Position numbers and translations under genes: made by a program. Shown one piece after another: positions 14,927 through 22,732 of a DNA stretch of 27,517 nt; the stretch's first letter is position 1; every line of letters begins with the position of its first letter. Under the pieces are notes generated by a model. It was not told the origin of the DNA, ran no database searches, and saw only the letters and a program-made list of their open reading frames with translations. The stretch is from JANXQG01 sp037147235 (GTDB lineage Bacteria > Planctomycetota > Planctomycetia > Pirellulales > Thermoguttaceae), in assembly GCA_037147235.1 (NCBI GenBank), contig JBAWVO010000054.1, forward strand, positions 1 through 27,517, written 5' to 3'.

Positions 14927-15814
14927 TTGGAAGACGCGATTCAAAAAGCTGATATCCTCATCGAAGCCCTGACGTGGATTCGACAGTTCCGCGGCAAGGT
15001 CACGGTCATCAAGCTCGGTGGCAGCGTGATGGAAGACCCTCGGTCGATGACCCACCTGTTGCTGGACATCATCTTCATGGAGACGGTGGGGATGCGGCCC
15101 GTGCTGGTCCATGGCGGCGGGGCAGCCATCAGCCGCGCGATGGCCGATGCTGGACTGGTTCCGCGCTTCGTCCAAGGACGCCGCTACACCGACGACGCCA
15201 CGCTGGCGATTGTCGAGCGGGTTTTGGCAGGCGAAATCAATGAGGGGCTCGCTCGCGAGATTCAGGGGTATGGCGGAAAGGCCCAATCGTTGAACTTCCG
15301 CACGACCAACGTACTTTTTGGCGAACGGTTGACGCTCAGCGGTCCCGACGGCGAGCCGATCGATCTGGGCCACGTCGGCACGGTAACCTCGGCCGACGGC
15401 GAGATCATCCGCCGGCTTTGTGAGGTTGGGGTCGTGCCGGTCATTCCCTCCATGTGCATTGACGCCAAGGGCCAGAAGCTGAACGTCAATGCCGACACGG
15501 CCGCCACGGCCGTCGCCCAGGCACTGCAAGCCGAGAAAATGGTCTACCTCAGCGACGTCAACGGCGTCCGCCTCGACAAAAATGATCCCGACTCCCTGGT
15601 GAACTCGCTCACGGAACAACAGGCCCACGAGTTGATTTCCAGCGGAGTGATCGAATCGGGCATGATCCCCAAGGTGCAGGCATGTCTCGATATTCTCGAT
15701 CGGGGTGTCCGCAAGGTCCACATTATCGATGGCCGCATGCGGCACGCACTCCTGCTGGAAGTGTTTACCAGCAAAGGTATTGGCACGGAAATTATTAAGA
15801 ACGGAAAACTGTGA
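14927..15814 (+). CDS. argB: Acetylglutamate kinase
   Basis: ArgB phosphorylates N-acetylglutamate, the second arginine step. The 295-residue protein shows VIKLGGSVMED (catalytic K29), HGGGAAIS, GRRYTDDATLAIVERVLAGEIN, the NVNADTAATAVA nucleotide segment and KMVYLSDVNGV. The start is uncertain: TTG at 14927 has GGAG 9 nt upstream and gives the usual N-terminus (EDAIQKADILIEAL); TTG at 14912 is the alternative and has its purine run too close. The 3' end is odd: the last codons (EIIKNGKL) are repeated 108 bases further on in the same frame. It is first gene of argB-argD-argF. Confidence 0.94.
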   Translation: MEDAIQKADILIEALTWIRQFRGKVTVIKLGGSVMEDPRSMTHLLLDIIFMETVGMRPVLVHGGGAAISRAMADAGLVPRFVQGRRYTDDATLAIVERVLAGEINEGLAREIQGYGGKAQSLNFRTTNVLFGERLTLSGPDGEPIDLGHVGTVTSADGEIIRRLCEVGVVPVIPSMCIDAKGQKLNVNADTAATAVAQALQAEKMVYLSDVNGVRLDKNDPDSLVNSLTEQQAHELISSGVIESGMIPKVQACLDILDRGVRKVHIIDGRMRHALLLEVFTSKGIGTEIIKNGKL

Positions 15815-15916
15815 TCCGGCCCTCGTGGGATGGGCTTTAGCCCGTCCGTGAAAAATCGACGGGCTAGAGCGTATCCCACATTGATCCCGCGAGTCCAAAT
15901 TATCAAGAACGGAGAA
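15789..15916. repeat. Direct repeats flanking the argB-argD palindrome
   Basis: AAATTATTAAGAACGGAAAA (15789-15808) and AAATTATCAAGAACGGAGAA (15897-15916) match at 18 of 20 bases and lie exactly 108 bases apart, bracketing the palindrome at 15825-15879. The second copy, read in the argB frame, encodes EIIKNGESR followed by TGA that overlaps the argD GTG. This suggests it is the older end of argB. Confidence 0.75.
15825..15879. repeat. GTGGGAT-type palindrome between argB and argD
   Basis: Arms of 22 bp (15825-15846 and 15858-15879) match at 19 of 22 positions around an 11-base loop; the left arm begins GTGGGATGGGCTTTAGCCCG. A hairpin here could act as an intercistronic RNA structure that changes the ratio of argB to argD. 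Confidence 0.75.
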
Positions 15917-15921
15917 TCTCG

Positions 15922-17136
15922 GTGACGTCATCCGCGTTAAGTTCCACGGACGTGCTCAAGCTGTTCCAGCAGTACGTCATTCCCAACTATGGCCGCTATC
16001 CGATTGCCCTGACGCACGGCGAGGGTTCGTATGTTTGGGACGCCGAGGGGAGCCGTTATCTCGACCTTTTTCCCGGCTGGGGATGCGGGCTCTTGGGCCA
16101 TTGTCCCGGCCCAGTCGTCGAGGCCGTCCGCGAGCAGTTGGGCTGCCTGATCCACGTGCCCAACTCATGGCACACCGAGGTTCAGGGGCTGTGGGCGAAA
16201 GCTTTGTCGGAACGCAGTTTTGGCGGTCAGGCTTTTTTCTGCAACTCGGGAACCGAGGCCAATGAGGCGGCCATCAAACTCGTGCGGTTGCATAGCACTC
16301 CCAAGCATCGCTACAAGATCATCACCTTTGAAGGCAGCTTCCACGGCCGCACGCTCGGATCACTGACCGCGACGGCCCAGCCCAAGTATCACGAGGGCTT
16401 GGGGCCGCTGATGGCCGGTTTTGTCTATGCACCGTTTGGCGACCTCGACGCCGTGGCCCGGCTGATCGACGACGAAACGGCCGCGATCATGATCGAGCCG
16501 ATCCAGGGCGAAGGCGGGGTGCGGATTCCACCCGATGGCTTCCTGGCCGGGTTGCGCAAGTTGGCCGACGAGCGTGATCTGCTTCTGGTCTTTGACGAGG
16601 TGCAGACCGGCTTCGGCCGCACGGGTCACTGGTTTGGTTACCAGGCCGCTGGCGTGACGCCCGACATCATGACCCTTTCCAAGGCATTGTGCGGCGGAAT
16701 CGCCGGGGCGGCCATGCTCACGACACCGCAGATTGCGCTAAGCCTGCGGCCAGGAATGCACGCAGCCACCTTCGGTGGTAATCCCATCGCCGCTCGTGCG
16801 GGAATTGCCGCCATCGAGATGATTGAGAAGCAGAACCTGCTGGCGGCCGCTCTGCGTTTGGGAGAGATATTCCAGCAGCGGCTTTCCGAACTGCAGCAGC
16901 AGTGTGATCTGATCCGCGAGATCCGCATCCGCGGCGTGATGATCGGCATGGAACTAGCCATCGACGGGACATCGACGGTCAAGGCTTGCTTGGAACGAAA
17001 GCTTCTGATCAACTGTACTCATGGGACGGTGATCCGGCTGCTGCCGGCAATGACCCTCACCGAAGAACAAGCCCACCAGGGCTGCGACATCCTCGCCGAA
17101 GTCCTCAAAGCGCAGGCAACCGGCAGTTCGAGGTAA
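15922..17136 (+). CDS. argD: Acetylornithine aminotransferase
   Basis: ArgD is a class III PLP-dependent aminotransferase that converts N-acetylglutamate semialdehyde to N-acetylornithine. The 404-residue enzyme has SGTEANEAAIKLVR (cofactor phosphate region), FHGRTLGSL, VFDEVQTGFGRTG and the PLP-binding K254 in TLSKALCGG. The start is GTG at 15922 with GGAG 7 nt upstream; that ribosome binding site lies inside the duplicated 20-base segment. It is followed by argF after 9 bases. Some family members also act on succinyl-diaminopimelate. Confidence 0.95.
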   Translation: MTSSALSSTDVLKLFQQYVIPNYGRYPIALTHGEGSYVWDAEGSRYLDLFPGWGCGLLGHCPGPVVEAVREQLGCLIHVPNSWHTEVQGLWAKALSERSFGGQAFFCNSGTEANEAAIKLVRLHSTPKHRYKIITFEGSFHGRTLGSLTATAQPKYHEGLGPLMAGFVYAPFGDLDAVARLIDDETAAIMIEPIQGEGGVRIPPDGFLAGLRKLADERDLLLVFDEVQTGFGRTGHWFGYQAAGVTPDIMTLSKALCGGIAGAAMLTTPQIALSLRPGMHAATFGGNPIAARAGIAAIEMIEKQNLLAAALRLGEIFQQRLSELQQQCDLIREIRIRGVMIGMELAIDGTSTVKACLERKLLINCTHGTVIRLLPAMTLTEEQAHQGCDILAEVLKAQATGSSR

Positions 17137-17145
17137 GAATCCATC

Positions 17146-18117
17146 ATGCGACATTTGTTGACGTTAGCCGATCTGGCGACTGCTGAAATCGAGCGAATCT
17201 TCTCCATCACCGAAGATCTGAAAACCAAATTGGCGCGCGGTCTCCGCGAGCCACTGCTGCCCGGCAGGGTGATGGCCCTGCTCTTTGAAAAGCAATCGTT
17301 GCGGACCCGCGTCAGCTTTGAAGCGGCGATGGTTCATCTCGGCGGCAGTTCGCTTTTCCTTGGCCAGGATGTCGGTTTTGGCAGCCGCGAAAGTATCGCC
17401 GATTTCGGCCGCACACTGAGCGAATATGTCGACGTGATCGTCCTCCGCGCCAATCTACACATGACGGCCGTCGATCTAGCCGAGCACAGCAACTGTTCGG
17501 TGATCAATGGGCTAACCGATTTCGGCCATCCCTGCCAGGCCATGGCCGATTTGTACACGATCCGCGAGTTAGTCGGCGGCCGGCTTGAAGGGCGGACGAT
17601 TGCCTGGATCGGCGATGCCAACAACGTGGCCCGCAGCCTCGCCTTGGGCTGCGGCAAGCTTGGCATCAAACTGGTCATGGCCGTGCCCGAGAAGTATCAG
17701 TACAACGCCAAGTCGCTGGCCTGGATTCGCCAAGAGGTTCCCACCCTGAATCTCACGGTCACCACCGACGCAATCGAGGCGGTTTGCGATGCCGTGGCGA
17801 TCTACACCGACGTTTGGGCCAGCATGGGGCAGGAAGCCGAGCGCGAAACTCGCCGGGCCGATTTTGCCCCTTATCAAGTGAACGCTCGCTTGATGTCCCA
17901 TGCTCAGAAAGGTGCTTTTTTCATGCACTGTTTGCCTGCCCGACGCGGCGAGGAGGTGACCGACGAAGTGATCGACGGTCCGCAAAGTGTCGTCGTGCAG
18001 CAGGCCGCCAATCGCATGCATGTGCAGAAGGGCATTTTAGCTTGGCTCCTGGGCACGCAAGGGGCCGCACTTCGAGAGCCAGGCAGCCGCGTTGCGGGGT
18101 TGGGAATTGCGGAGTAA
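17146..18117 (+). CDS. argF: Ornithine carbamoyltransferase
   Basis: ArgF joins ornithine and carbamoyl phosphate to give citrulline. The 323-residue product has the carbamoyl phosphate site SLRTR at residues 51-55 (family usually STRTR), HPCQ at 128-131, the DGANNVA-like GDANNVARS, and HCLP at 261-264. The start ATG at 17146 uses GAGGT that overlaps the argD stop region, so translation is probably coupled. rph follows after 10 bases, with its own binding site at the argF stop. Confidence 0.95.
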   Translation: MRHLLTLADLATAEIERIFSITEDLKTKLARGLREPLLPGRVMALLFEKQSLRTRVSFEAAMVHLGGSSLFLGQDVGFGSRESIADFGRTLSEYVDVIVLRANLHMTAVDLAEHSNCSVINGLTDFGHPCQAMADLYTIRELVGGRLEGRTIAWIGDANNVARSLALGCGKLGIKLVMAVPEKYQYNAKSLAWIRQEVPTLNLTVTTDAIEAVCDAVAIYTDVWASMGQEAERETRRADFAPYQVNARLMSHAQKGAFFMHCLPARRGEEVTDEVIDGPQSVVVQQAANRMHVQKGILAWLLGTQGAALREPGSRVAGLGIAE

Positions 18118-18127
18118 GGAAAATACA

Positions 18128-18853
18128 ATGCGTCATGACGGTCGCCAGGCGGACGAGCTTCGCCCTCTGAAAATCAAACGCCGCTATACGCGGACCTCGC
18201 CGGGGAGTGTCTTAATCTCTGCCGGCAACACAACCGTGCTCTGTTGTGCCGCGGTCGAAGCGGAGGTGCCTCCTTGGCTCAAGGGCAAGGGACGCGGCTG
18301 GTTGACGGCTGAGTATAGCATGTTGCCCGGCAGCACCAGCCCGCGCAAGCGGCGCGAGCGCGGTGCAAATCTTGACGGCCGCACGACGGAAATTCAGCGA
18401 CTGATCGGCCGTAGCCTCCGCGCCGTAGTCGATTTGGAAGCCATCGGCGAGCGGACAGTGACCATCGATTGTGACGTGCTGGAAGCGGACGGCGGCACTC
18501 GCACCCTGAGCATCACGGGCGGTTTCCTGGCCTTGGTCGATGCCTTGCAGGCGGTTGCAAAGGATCTGCCCGCCGGCGCGCGGCCGCTTCGCGATAGCCT
18601 GGCCGCTGTGAGTGTAGGCATAGTCGACGGCAGACCCTTGTTGGATCTCTGCTACCAAGAGGACTTTGCGGCGGAAGTCGATATGAACGTGGTGATGACC
18701 GGCTCCGGCCGGTTTGTCGAGTTGCAGGGAACCGGCGAAGAAGCCACCTTCAGCGAGAAGGAATTGTCGGCCATGCTCGACTTAGCCCGTGGCGGCATTC
18801 GTGATTTGACCGCCTTGCAGCAGAAGACGCTTGGGCGGCTCTGGTGCTGGTAG
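18128..18853 (+). CDS. rph: Ribonuclease PH
   Basis: RNase PH is a phosphate-dependent 3' exonuclease that trims tRNA ends. The 241-residue protein has the conserved opening MRHDGRQADELRPLKI, GWLTAEYSMLPGST, RTTEIQRLIGRSLRAVVDL with the phosphate-binding Arg, and CDVLEADGGTRTLSITGG. The ATG at 18128 is preceded by AAGGA overlapping the argF stop; an in-frame start at 18092 would lie inside argF. It is the last gene of the plus-strand run and converges with the fucosidase gene 6 bases later. Confidence 0.95.
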   Translation: MRHDGRQADELRPLKIKRRYTRTSPGSVLISAGNTTVLCCAAVEAEVPPWLKGKGRGWLTAEYSMLPGSTSPRKRRERGANLDGRTTEIQRLIGRSLRAVVDLEAIGERTVTIDCDVLEADGGTRTLSITGGFLALVDALQAVAKDLPAGARPLRDSLAAVSVGIVDGRPLLDLCYQEDFAAEVDMNVVMTGSGRFVELQGTGEEATFSEKELSAMLDLARGGIRDLTALQQKTLGRLWCW

Positions 18854-18859
18854 CGTGTC

Positions 18860-19822
18860 TTATTTCGCGGTTTTAATCATCTCACCTACCTTGCGAAGGG
18901 TCTCAGCATCGATCTTACGGAGCTTGCCTTCGTAGTCGGGGCCGACGTCCAGCGAAAAAATGTTGCCGTACTTGACGGCACCGCGATACTCGCGGTAAAT
19001 GGTCTCGGCTGCCATGCAGAGATTGTCATGCTTGGGGAGCGAATAGAACCACATTGCGCCACCCTTGTGTGGAGGTAAAATTGGATAGGTAAATTCGCCC
19101 ACCAGAAAACCCTTCACCGGCCCGGAGTGTTGCATCTCGCCGGCCCGCAAGTCCGTGCCGTCGCCAGACCGGCCTCCGTTGCAGCCCACGAAGCAGCTAG
19201 GCTGAAAGCCCTTGACCCAGGCATTCAATTCCTTGTGGGTGATACCGGAATGCCCGGCCGCGCAGTCCATCCAGAAGAATTCAATGGGACCATACTGCGT
19301 GCAAAGTTCCCTAAGTTGGTCCTTGACCCTGGCCGGATCTTGGCCCGAGCCGCCACCTTGGCCATCGCGGGCACCGGGAAAGGTCCAGTCGCCTTCGGAA
19401 AAGTAGAGTGCCAGCTTGATGCCGTATTTGTCGCACGACTTGCGCAACTCGGCCAGCACATCTCGGCCCAAGGGAGACTTGGTCACTTTGCGGTCGGTGG
19501 TCTTCGTATCCCAGAGGCAGAATCCGTCATGATGCTTGGTGAGGAAGAGGATATAGCCCATGCCGGCCTCCTTGGCCGTGCGTGCCCATTGATCCGTATC
19601 GCAGCCGGTCGCCTTGAAAAAGGCGACATCCTTGACGCCCGGCGTCCACTCCTTGCCGGAAAACGTGCTGAATGACCAGCAGATGAACATGCCCCACTTG
19701 AGGCTTTTTAGTTCCTCGGCACGTTTCGTCATATCGACAGCGGCCGGCGGTTCGGCATGAAGAGGTAGGCAGGTCAAAAGGATGGAAAGAAGCAGACAAG
19801 TTGTGATCGGGCGGGTGGTCAT
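18860..19822 (-). CDS. Secreted GH29 alpha-L-fucosidase-like glycosidase
   Basis: The 320-residue protein begins with a signal peptide (TTCLLLSILLTCLPLHA, probable cleavage before EPP). It then has GH29 features: LKWGMFICWSFSTF, KHHDGF at residues 96-101, YFSEGDW, and the nucleophile region FFWMD with D186. GH29 enzymes remove alpha-L-fucose from glycans by a retaining mechanism. It is shorter than many fucosidases and lacks an obvious C-terminal carbohydrate-binding module. Planctomycetes often carry many exported glycosidases for sulfated or fucosylated polysaccharides, but no sulfatase is adjacent here. The acid/base residue could not be assigned. Confidence 0.85.
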   Translation of the reverse strand: MTTRPITTCLLLSILLTCLPLHAEPPAAVDMTKRAEELKSLKWGMFICWSFSTFSGKEWTPGVKDVAFFKATGCDTDQWARTAKEAGMGYILFLTKHHDGFCLWDTKTTDRKVTKSPLGRDVLAELRKSCDKYGIKLALYFSEGDWTFPGARDGQGGGSGQDPARVKDQLRELCTQYGPIEFFWMDCAAGHSGITHKELNAWVKGFQPSCFVGCNGGRSGDGTDLRAGEMQHSGPVKGFLVGEFTYPILPPHKGGAMWFYSLPKHDNLCMAAETIYREYRGAVKYGNIFSLDVGPDYEGKLRKIDAETLRKVGEMIKTAK

Positions 19823-20380
19823 GGTTACTCTCTAGGTGGAAAGGGTAATGCAAACGGTTAAAAGTCAAGGCTACTATCCTACCATCCTACGCGACGAAGG
19901 CAAATGGGCCTCAGATGCAGTCGCCCGACTTCTATCAACTGCTTCAGACGCACGTGACGCGGAAGTACCTGGCGCTGGCACACACGGCGACCGCAACGGC
20001 CAGCGGCCAGCAACCGCAGCCAACCGATGGGGCGGTGCCGCCCGGTACGGCGGCACCGGACTGCCGGGGATCAGCGCAGCGGCCAAGTGGCCCCTGAGAC
20101 CGCCAAACTGGGGCAGAACCATGAATCGGCGGCCTGTTCAGCACTGGCGGTGCGCGCCGAGATCGGGGATAATAGAACCACGCGGGTCAAGTTCCCACTC
20201 TTATAGGGCATCTCCGTTGCTTTGCCATTGACGCAGGAGCGGTAGGGGCCGAAAACAGGGGAGTATCGGCCGTGCCCGGAGGATTGTTTGCGCAACCCAC
20301 GGGGCCAGCGGCCGGTCGCGGAACGGTCATTCCGACAGTTCGGCGGCCACAGATCCGTTGGCCGAACATAGGAAATACTG
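19823..20380. other. Gene-poor accessory stretch with hairpins
   Basis: No convincing gene is seen in 558 bases; the overlapping short frames lack conserved content. It holds a perfect 10-bp hairpin CGGTGCCGCC/GGCGGCACCG with loop CGGTAC (20033-20058). It also holds a 6-bp pair GGCCGA/TCGGCC (20247-20252, 20266-20271) and GTTCGGC/GCCGAAC (20338-20344, 20361-20367) just before the next gene. It looks like the edge of a variable region. Confidence 0.55.
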
Positions 20381-20725
20381 GTGCGCACAACTGCTTCGCT
20401 GATTATTGCGTTGTCTGGTCTCCTAGTTGCACTGCTCGTGCTGGGAACTTGGTCTTGGCAGCAGAAGGTCAAGATGGACCTTGAAGACGTCTTCTCGTCC
20501 GGCGTCTTTAGCCCGATTCGCGCGAAGTATCCTTCGTTCGTGACGCGAGAGCAGGAGGCTGAGATCAGACGATTGGAGGCGGAGCTACACCTTCGACTTG
20601 AAGCGGAAGCAAGAACTTGGAAGATATTAAGCCTCTCGTCGTATATTGCTAGCGCCCTCCCGCTGTTGGTCCTGCTGCTAGTGGCTAAGCGGGCATGGAA
20701 AAGGCGGCGTGAATTGAAAGAGTAA
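20381..20725 (+). CDS. Small membrane protein of unknown function
   Basis: I do not recognise this 114-residue protein. It has an N-terminal hydrophobic helix (LIIALSGLLVALLVLGTW, about residues 7-24) and a charged middle segment with coiled-coil character rich in Glu and Arg (residues 55-80). A second helix follows (ALPLLVLLLVAK, about 92-104) with a basic C-terminus. This predicts two membrane spans with the charged loop on one side. The start is GTG with GGAA about 8 nt upstream. It stands alone in an accessory pocket together with a DUF2750 gene. Confidence 0.55.
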   Translation: MRTTASLIIALSGLLVALLVLGTWSWQQKVKMDLEDVFSSGVFSPIRAKYPSFVTREQEAEIRRLEAELHLRLEAEARTWKILSLSSYIASALPLLVLLLVAKRAWKRRRELKE

Positions 20726-20894
20726 GGGGTGCCGCCACCGCTGCCAACACGGGCTGGCCGCAGGGCGGGACGCCTTACCGTAGTGCAGGCCGTTTGACCC
20801 TGGTAAAATCAACCGTAGTTCTGGCCTGGCTGGTATCGGATGGTACGGCGTCGGCCAGCCCTGCCGTTGTGCGACCGTAGTTGGTGAGAACAAT

Positions 20895-21275
20895 ATGCAC
20901 CCCAAGCAGTTCGAGTCGGTGACGGCGCTCGATGCCCCCAATCGGTACAGTTACTTCGTTCGTAAGGTCGCTGACTTCGAGAAGGTCTGGGGGCTTTTCG
21001 AGGATGGCTGGGCCTTGATGGGTGATGATGCTGGAAACCAGATTCTGCCCGTCTGGCCAGAGCGAGAGTTCGCGGAAGCCCTTGCGCAGGGCGACTGGGC
21101 CACACACACGGCAAAGGCGATTTCGCTGAAGGACTTTGTCGAGAAGTGGCTGCCTGGCATGGAGAAGGACGGAAAGCAACTGGCGGTATTCCCCACACCA
21201 TCGGGCAAGGGCGTTCTCGTCGCACCGCCCCGTTTGCTTACCGATTTGCGTTCGGAAATGAAACAATACGAATAG
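20895..21275 (+). CDS. DUF2750 family protein
   Basis: The 126-residue protein fits the DUF2750 pattern over its full length: MHPKQFESVTALDAPNRYSYFVRKVADFEKVWGL type opening, GWALMGDD, ILPVWPEREFAEA, ISLKDFVEKWLPGM, and AVFPTPSGKGVLVAP near the end. The function of the family is unknown; members are small cytosolic proteins found sporadically in accessory regions. No signal peptide or membrane helix is seen. The ATG at 20895 has only a weak upstream purine run (GAGAA). It has no operon partner: the next gene downstream is on the other strand. Confidence 0.8.
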   Translation: MHPKQFESVTALDAPNRYSYFVRKVADFEKVWGLFEDGWALMGDDAGNQILPVWPEREFAEALAQGDWATHTAKAISLKDFVEKWLPGMEKDGKQLAVFPTPSGKGVLVAPPRLLTDLRSEMKQYE

Positions 21276-21675
21276 GAGTCTGCCGCAGAAGAGATAAGGG
21301 GTCGGGAGTCGTTGTTGTCAACGTCAAAGAGTCGCGACCCCTTTGTATCTCCCCGAGGCATCGCTCGCCTAATGGGGCGGGCTTTCAGCCCTGAATCGTC
21401 GTGTTGCCATTATACCCAGGCCGTTGGCCTGGGCTGGTATGAGGGCGCACCGTTGGTGCTGGGAATGTGACGATAGCGTGTCCGTTGGTGCTGGAATTGC
21501 ATGCGGGCCGAAGACCCAAAACTATACCAGCCAGGGGCATCGCCCTCGTTGTTACACACATCTTTTGGACCCCATCCGGCTTGCCGGATGGTGAACAAGG
21601 TTGAAAGGCTAAAATGGAGAACAAAGACCAACACGACTCCATCCACCTTGGTGGATGGTGAAGGAGGTTGCTTGG
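21276..21675. other. Intergenic palindrome array between the DUF2750 gene and mqnD
   Basis: In 400 bases without a gene I see at least five hairpins. They are AAGGGGTCGGGAGTC with an imperfect complement (21296-21310, 21329-21343), CCCAGGCC-GTT-GGCCTGGG (21415-21433), a GCACC-GTT-GGTGC unit near 21447-21460, CCATCCGGC-TT-GCCGGATGG (21572-21591) and CCATCCACC-TT-GGTGGATGG (21639-21658). The stretch is built of small repeats and not of coding sequence. Confidence 0.7.
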
Positions 21676-22536
21676 CTACATCGCGAACTCCGGCATCACC
21701 AACTTTGGAATCACGCCGGCCGCATGTCCGCGGGCGAGCAATTCGGTAATGGCTTGGCGACCGCGCGGACCAATATCCAGCGTCCAATCGTTGACGTACA
21801 TGGCGACAAATTCGTCGGCCTTGGCGGGATCCAATCCGCGGCCGAACTCCAAGGCATACTCCAATGCCTCGCGGCGATGCTGCAATCCATACTCGATGCT
21901 CGCATGAAGCAATCGTTGCACGTCGGCAATGACGGGTTGTCCGAGATTCTTGCGTACCCCATTGGCTCCCAACGGCAGCGGCAGGCCGGTTTGTTCGTAC
22001 CACCATTGGCCCGTATCAACGATCAACTCCAAGTTCTGCTCAGCGTAGGTGAGCTGACCTTCGTGGATGATCAGCCCGGCATCAATCGGCTGGCCTTCGT
22101 GCTCACCGGCGACCACGGCGTCGAGAATACGATCGAACGGCACGACCACTTGGCGGAACTCCATGCCGAGGCAGAGCCGCAGGGCCAAGTAGGCGGTGGT
22201 GAGCGTGCCGGGCACGGCAATCGTGGCACGGCGATAAGCTTCCAGCGGCTGTTTTGTCCGTGCCACGAGCATCGGGCCATAACGATCGCCCATGCTTGCC
22301 CCGCAAGTGCATAGCACATAATGATCGGTCAGATGGGCATAGGCGTGCAGGCTCAGGGCCGTCAGTTCCAACTCGCCCCGGAACGCCCGGCGATTGAGCG
22401 TTTCAATATCGACCAATTCATGCTGAAACTGGTATGGCCCGGTGTCAATCTTGCCGCGGGCCAGGGCGTAAAACATGAACGCATCGTCGGCGTCGGGGCT
22501 ATGGCCAACACGGATTTTCGAGAGGGTATCTTTCAC
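21676..22536 (-). CDS. mqnD: 1,4-dihydroxy-6-naphthoate synthase (MqnD), futalosine pathway
   Basis: MqnD converts cyclic dehypoxanthine futalosine to 1,4-dihydroxy-6-naphthoate in the alternative menaquinone pathway. The 286-residue protein has the opening VGHSPDADDAFMFYALA (SPDADD at 13-18), the LTALSLHAYAHL segment, and the periplasmic-binding-protein-like fold with DAGLIIHEGQLTY and LPLPLGAN. The GTG at 22536 is chosen because GAAGGAG (22542-22548) lies 5 nt before it; a TTG at 22554 would put that site inside the gene. Other mqn genes are not in the window. Confidence 0.9.
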   Translation of the reverse strand: MKDTLSKIRVGHSPDADDAFMFYALARGKIDTGPYQFQHELVDIETLNRRAFRGELELTALSLHAYAHLTDHYVLCTCGASMGDRYGPMLVARTKQPLEAYRRATIAVPGTLTTAYLALRLCLGMEFRQVVVPFDRILDAVVAGEHEGQPIDAGLIIHEGQLTYAEQNLELIVDTGQWWYEQTGLPLPLGANGVRKNLGQPVIADVQRLLHASIEYGLQHRREALEYALEFGRGLDPAKADEFVAMYVNDWTLDIGPRGRQAITELLARGHAAGVIPKLVMPEFAM

Positions 22537-22541
22537 GGCGG

Positions 22542-22548
22542 CTCCTTC
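22542..22548 (-). promoter_or_regulatory. Shine-Dalgarno fixing the GTG start of mqnD
   Basis: GAAGGAG on the minus strand, 5 nt before the GTG at 22536. It excludes the longer reading from TTG 22554. Confidence 0.65.
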
Positions 22549-22606
22549 TGGCAAGAAATGTCGAATGGAGCAAGTTTATCTCCCCTTTCCTCTAATTGGA
22601 AGTGGT

Positions 22607-22680
22607 GGTCATCCGTCTTCTTGGTCATCCGTCTTCTGGTCATCCGTCTTCTTGGTCATCCGTCTTCTGGTCATCCGTCT
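22607..22680. repeat. 15/16-bp tandem repeat between mqnD and the 414-residue gene
   Basis: Five consecutive units start GGTCATCCGTCT at 22607, 22623, 22638, 22654 and 22669. Lengths alternate 16, 15, 16, 15, giving a 31-bp higher unit; the last is cut short. Units are otherwise identical. The array lies in the divergent promoter region, ending 13 bases before a TTGACA. Confidence 0.85.
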
Positions 22681-22693
22681 GTCCGAAGCTCCC

Positions 22694-22722
22694 TTGACAC
22701 ATCACGGCCAATTTTGTAGCCT
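22694..22722 (+). promoter_or_regulatory. Possible promoter of the 414-residue secreted protein gene
   Basis: TTGACA (22694-22699), 17 bp, then TAGCCT (22717-22722). The upstream hexamer is perfect but the downstream one matches TATAAT at only three positions. If used, the transcript would start only a few bases before the ATG at 22733. Confidence 0.3.
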
Positions 22723-22732
22723 TCGCACCACT

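Noticed and set aside
19836..20231. 131-codon plus-strand frame in the gap after the fucosidase gene
   Set aside because: It runs through a perfect hairpin, is compositionally odd and has no conserved feature.
20338..20367. Possible integron attC site before the small membrane protein gene
   Set aside because: GTTCGGC and GCCGAAC are inverted, but the half-sites are in the wrong order for attC (AAC outward, not GTT) and deviate from RYYYAAC; no integrase is visible.
21410..22006. 198-codon minus-strand frame
   Set aside because: It overlaps mqnD in another frame and continues through the hairpin array; it is not coding by motif content.
22607..22680. CRISPR array
   Set aside because: The units are directly adjacent with no unique spacers, and no cas gene is present.
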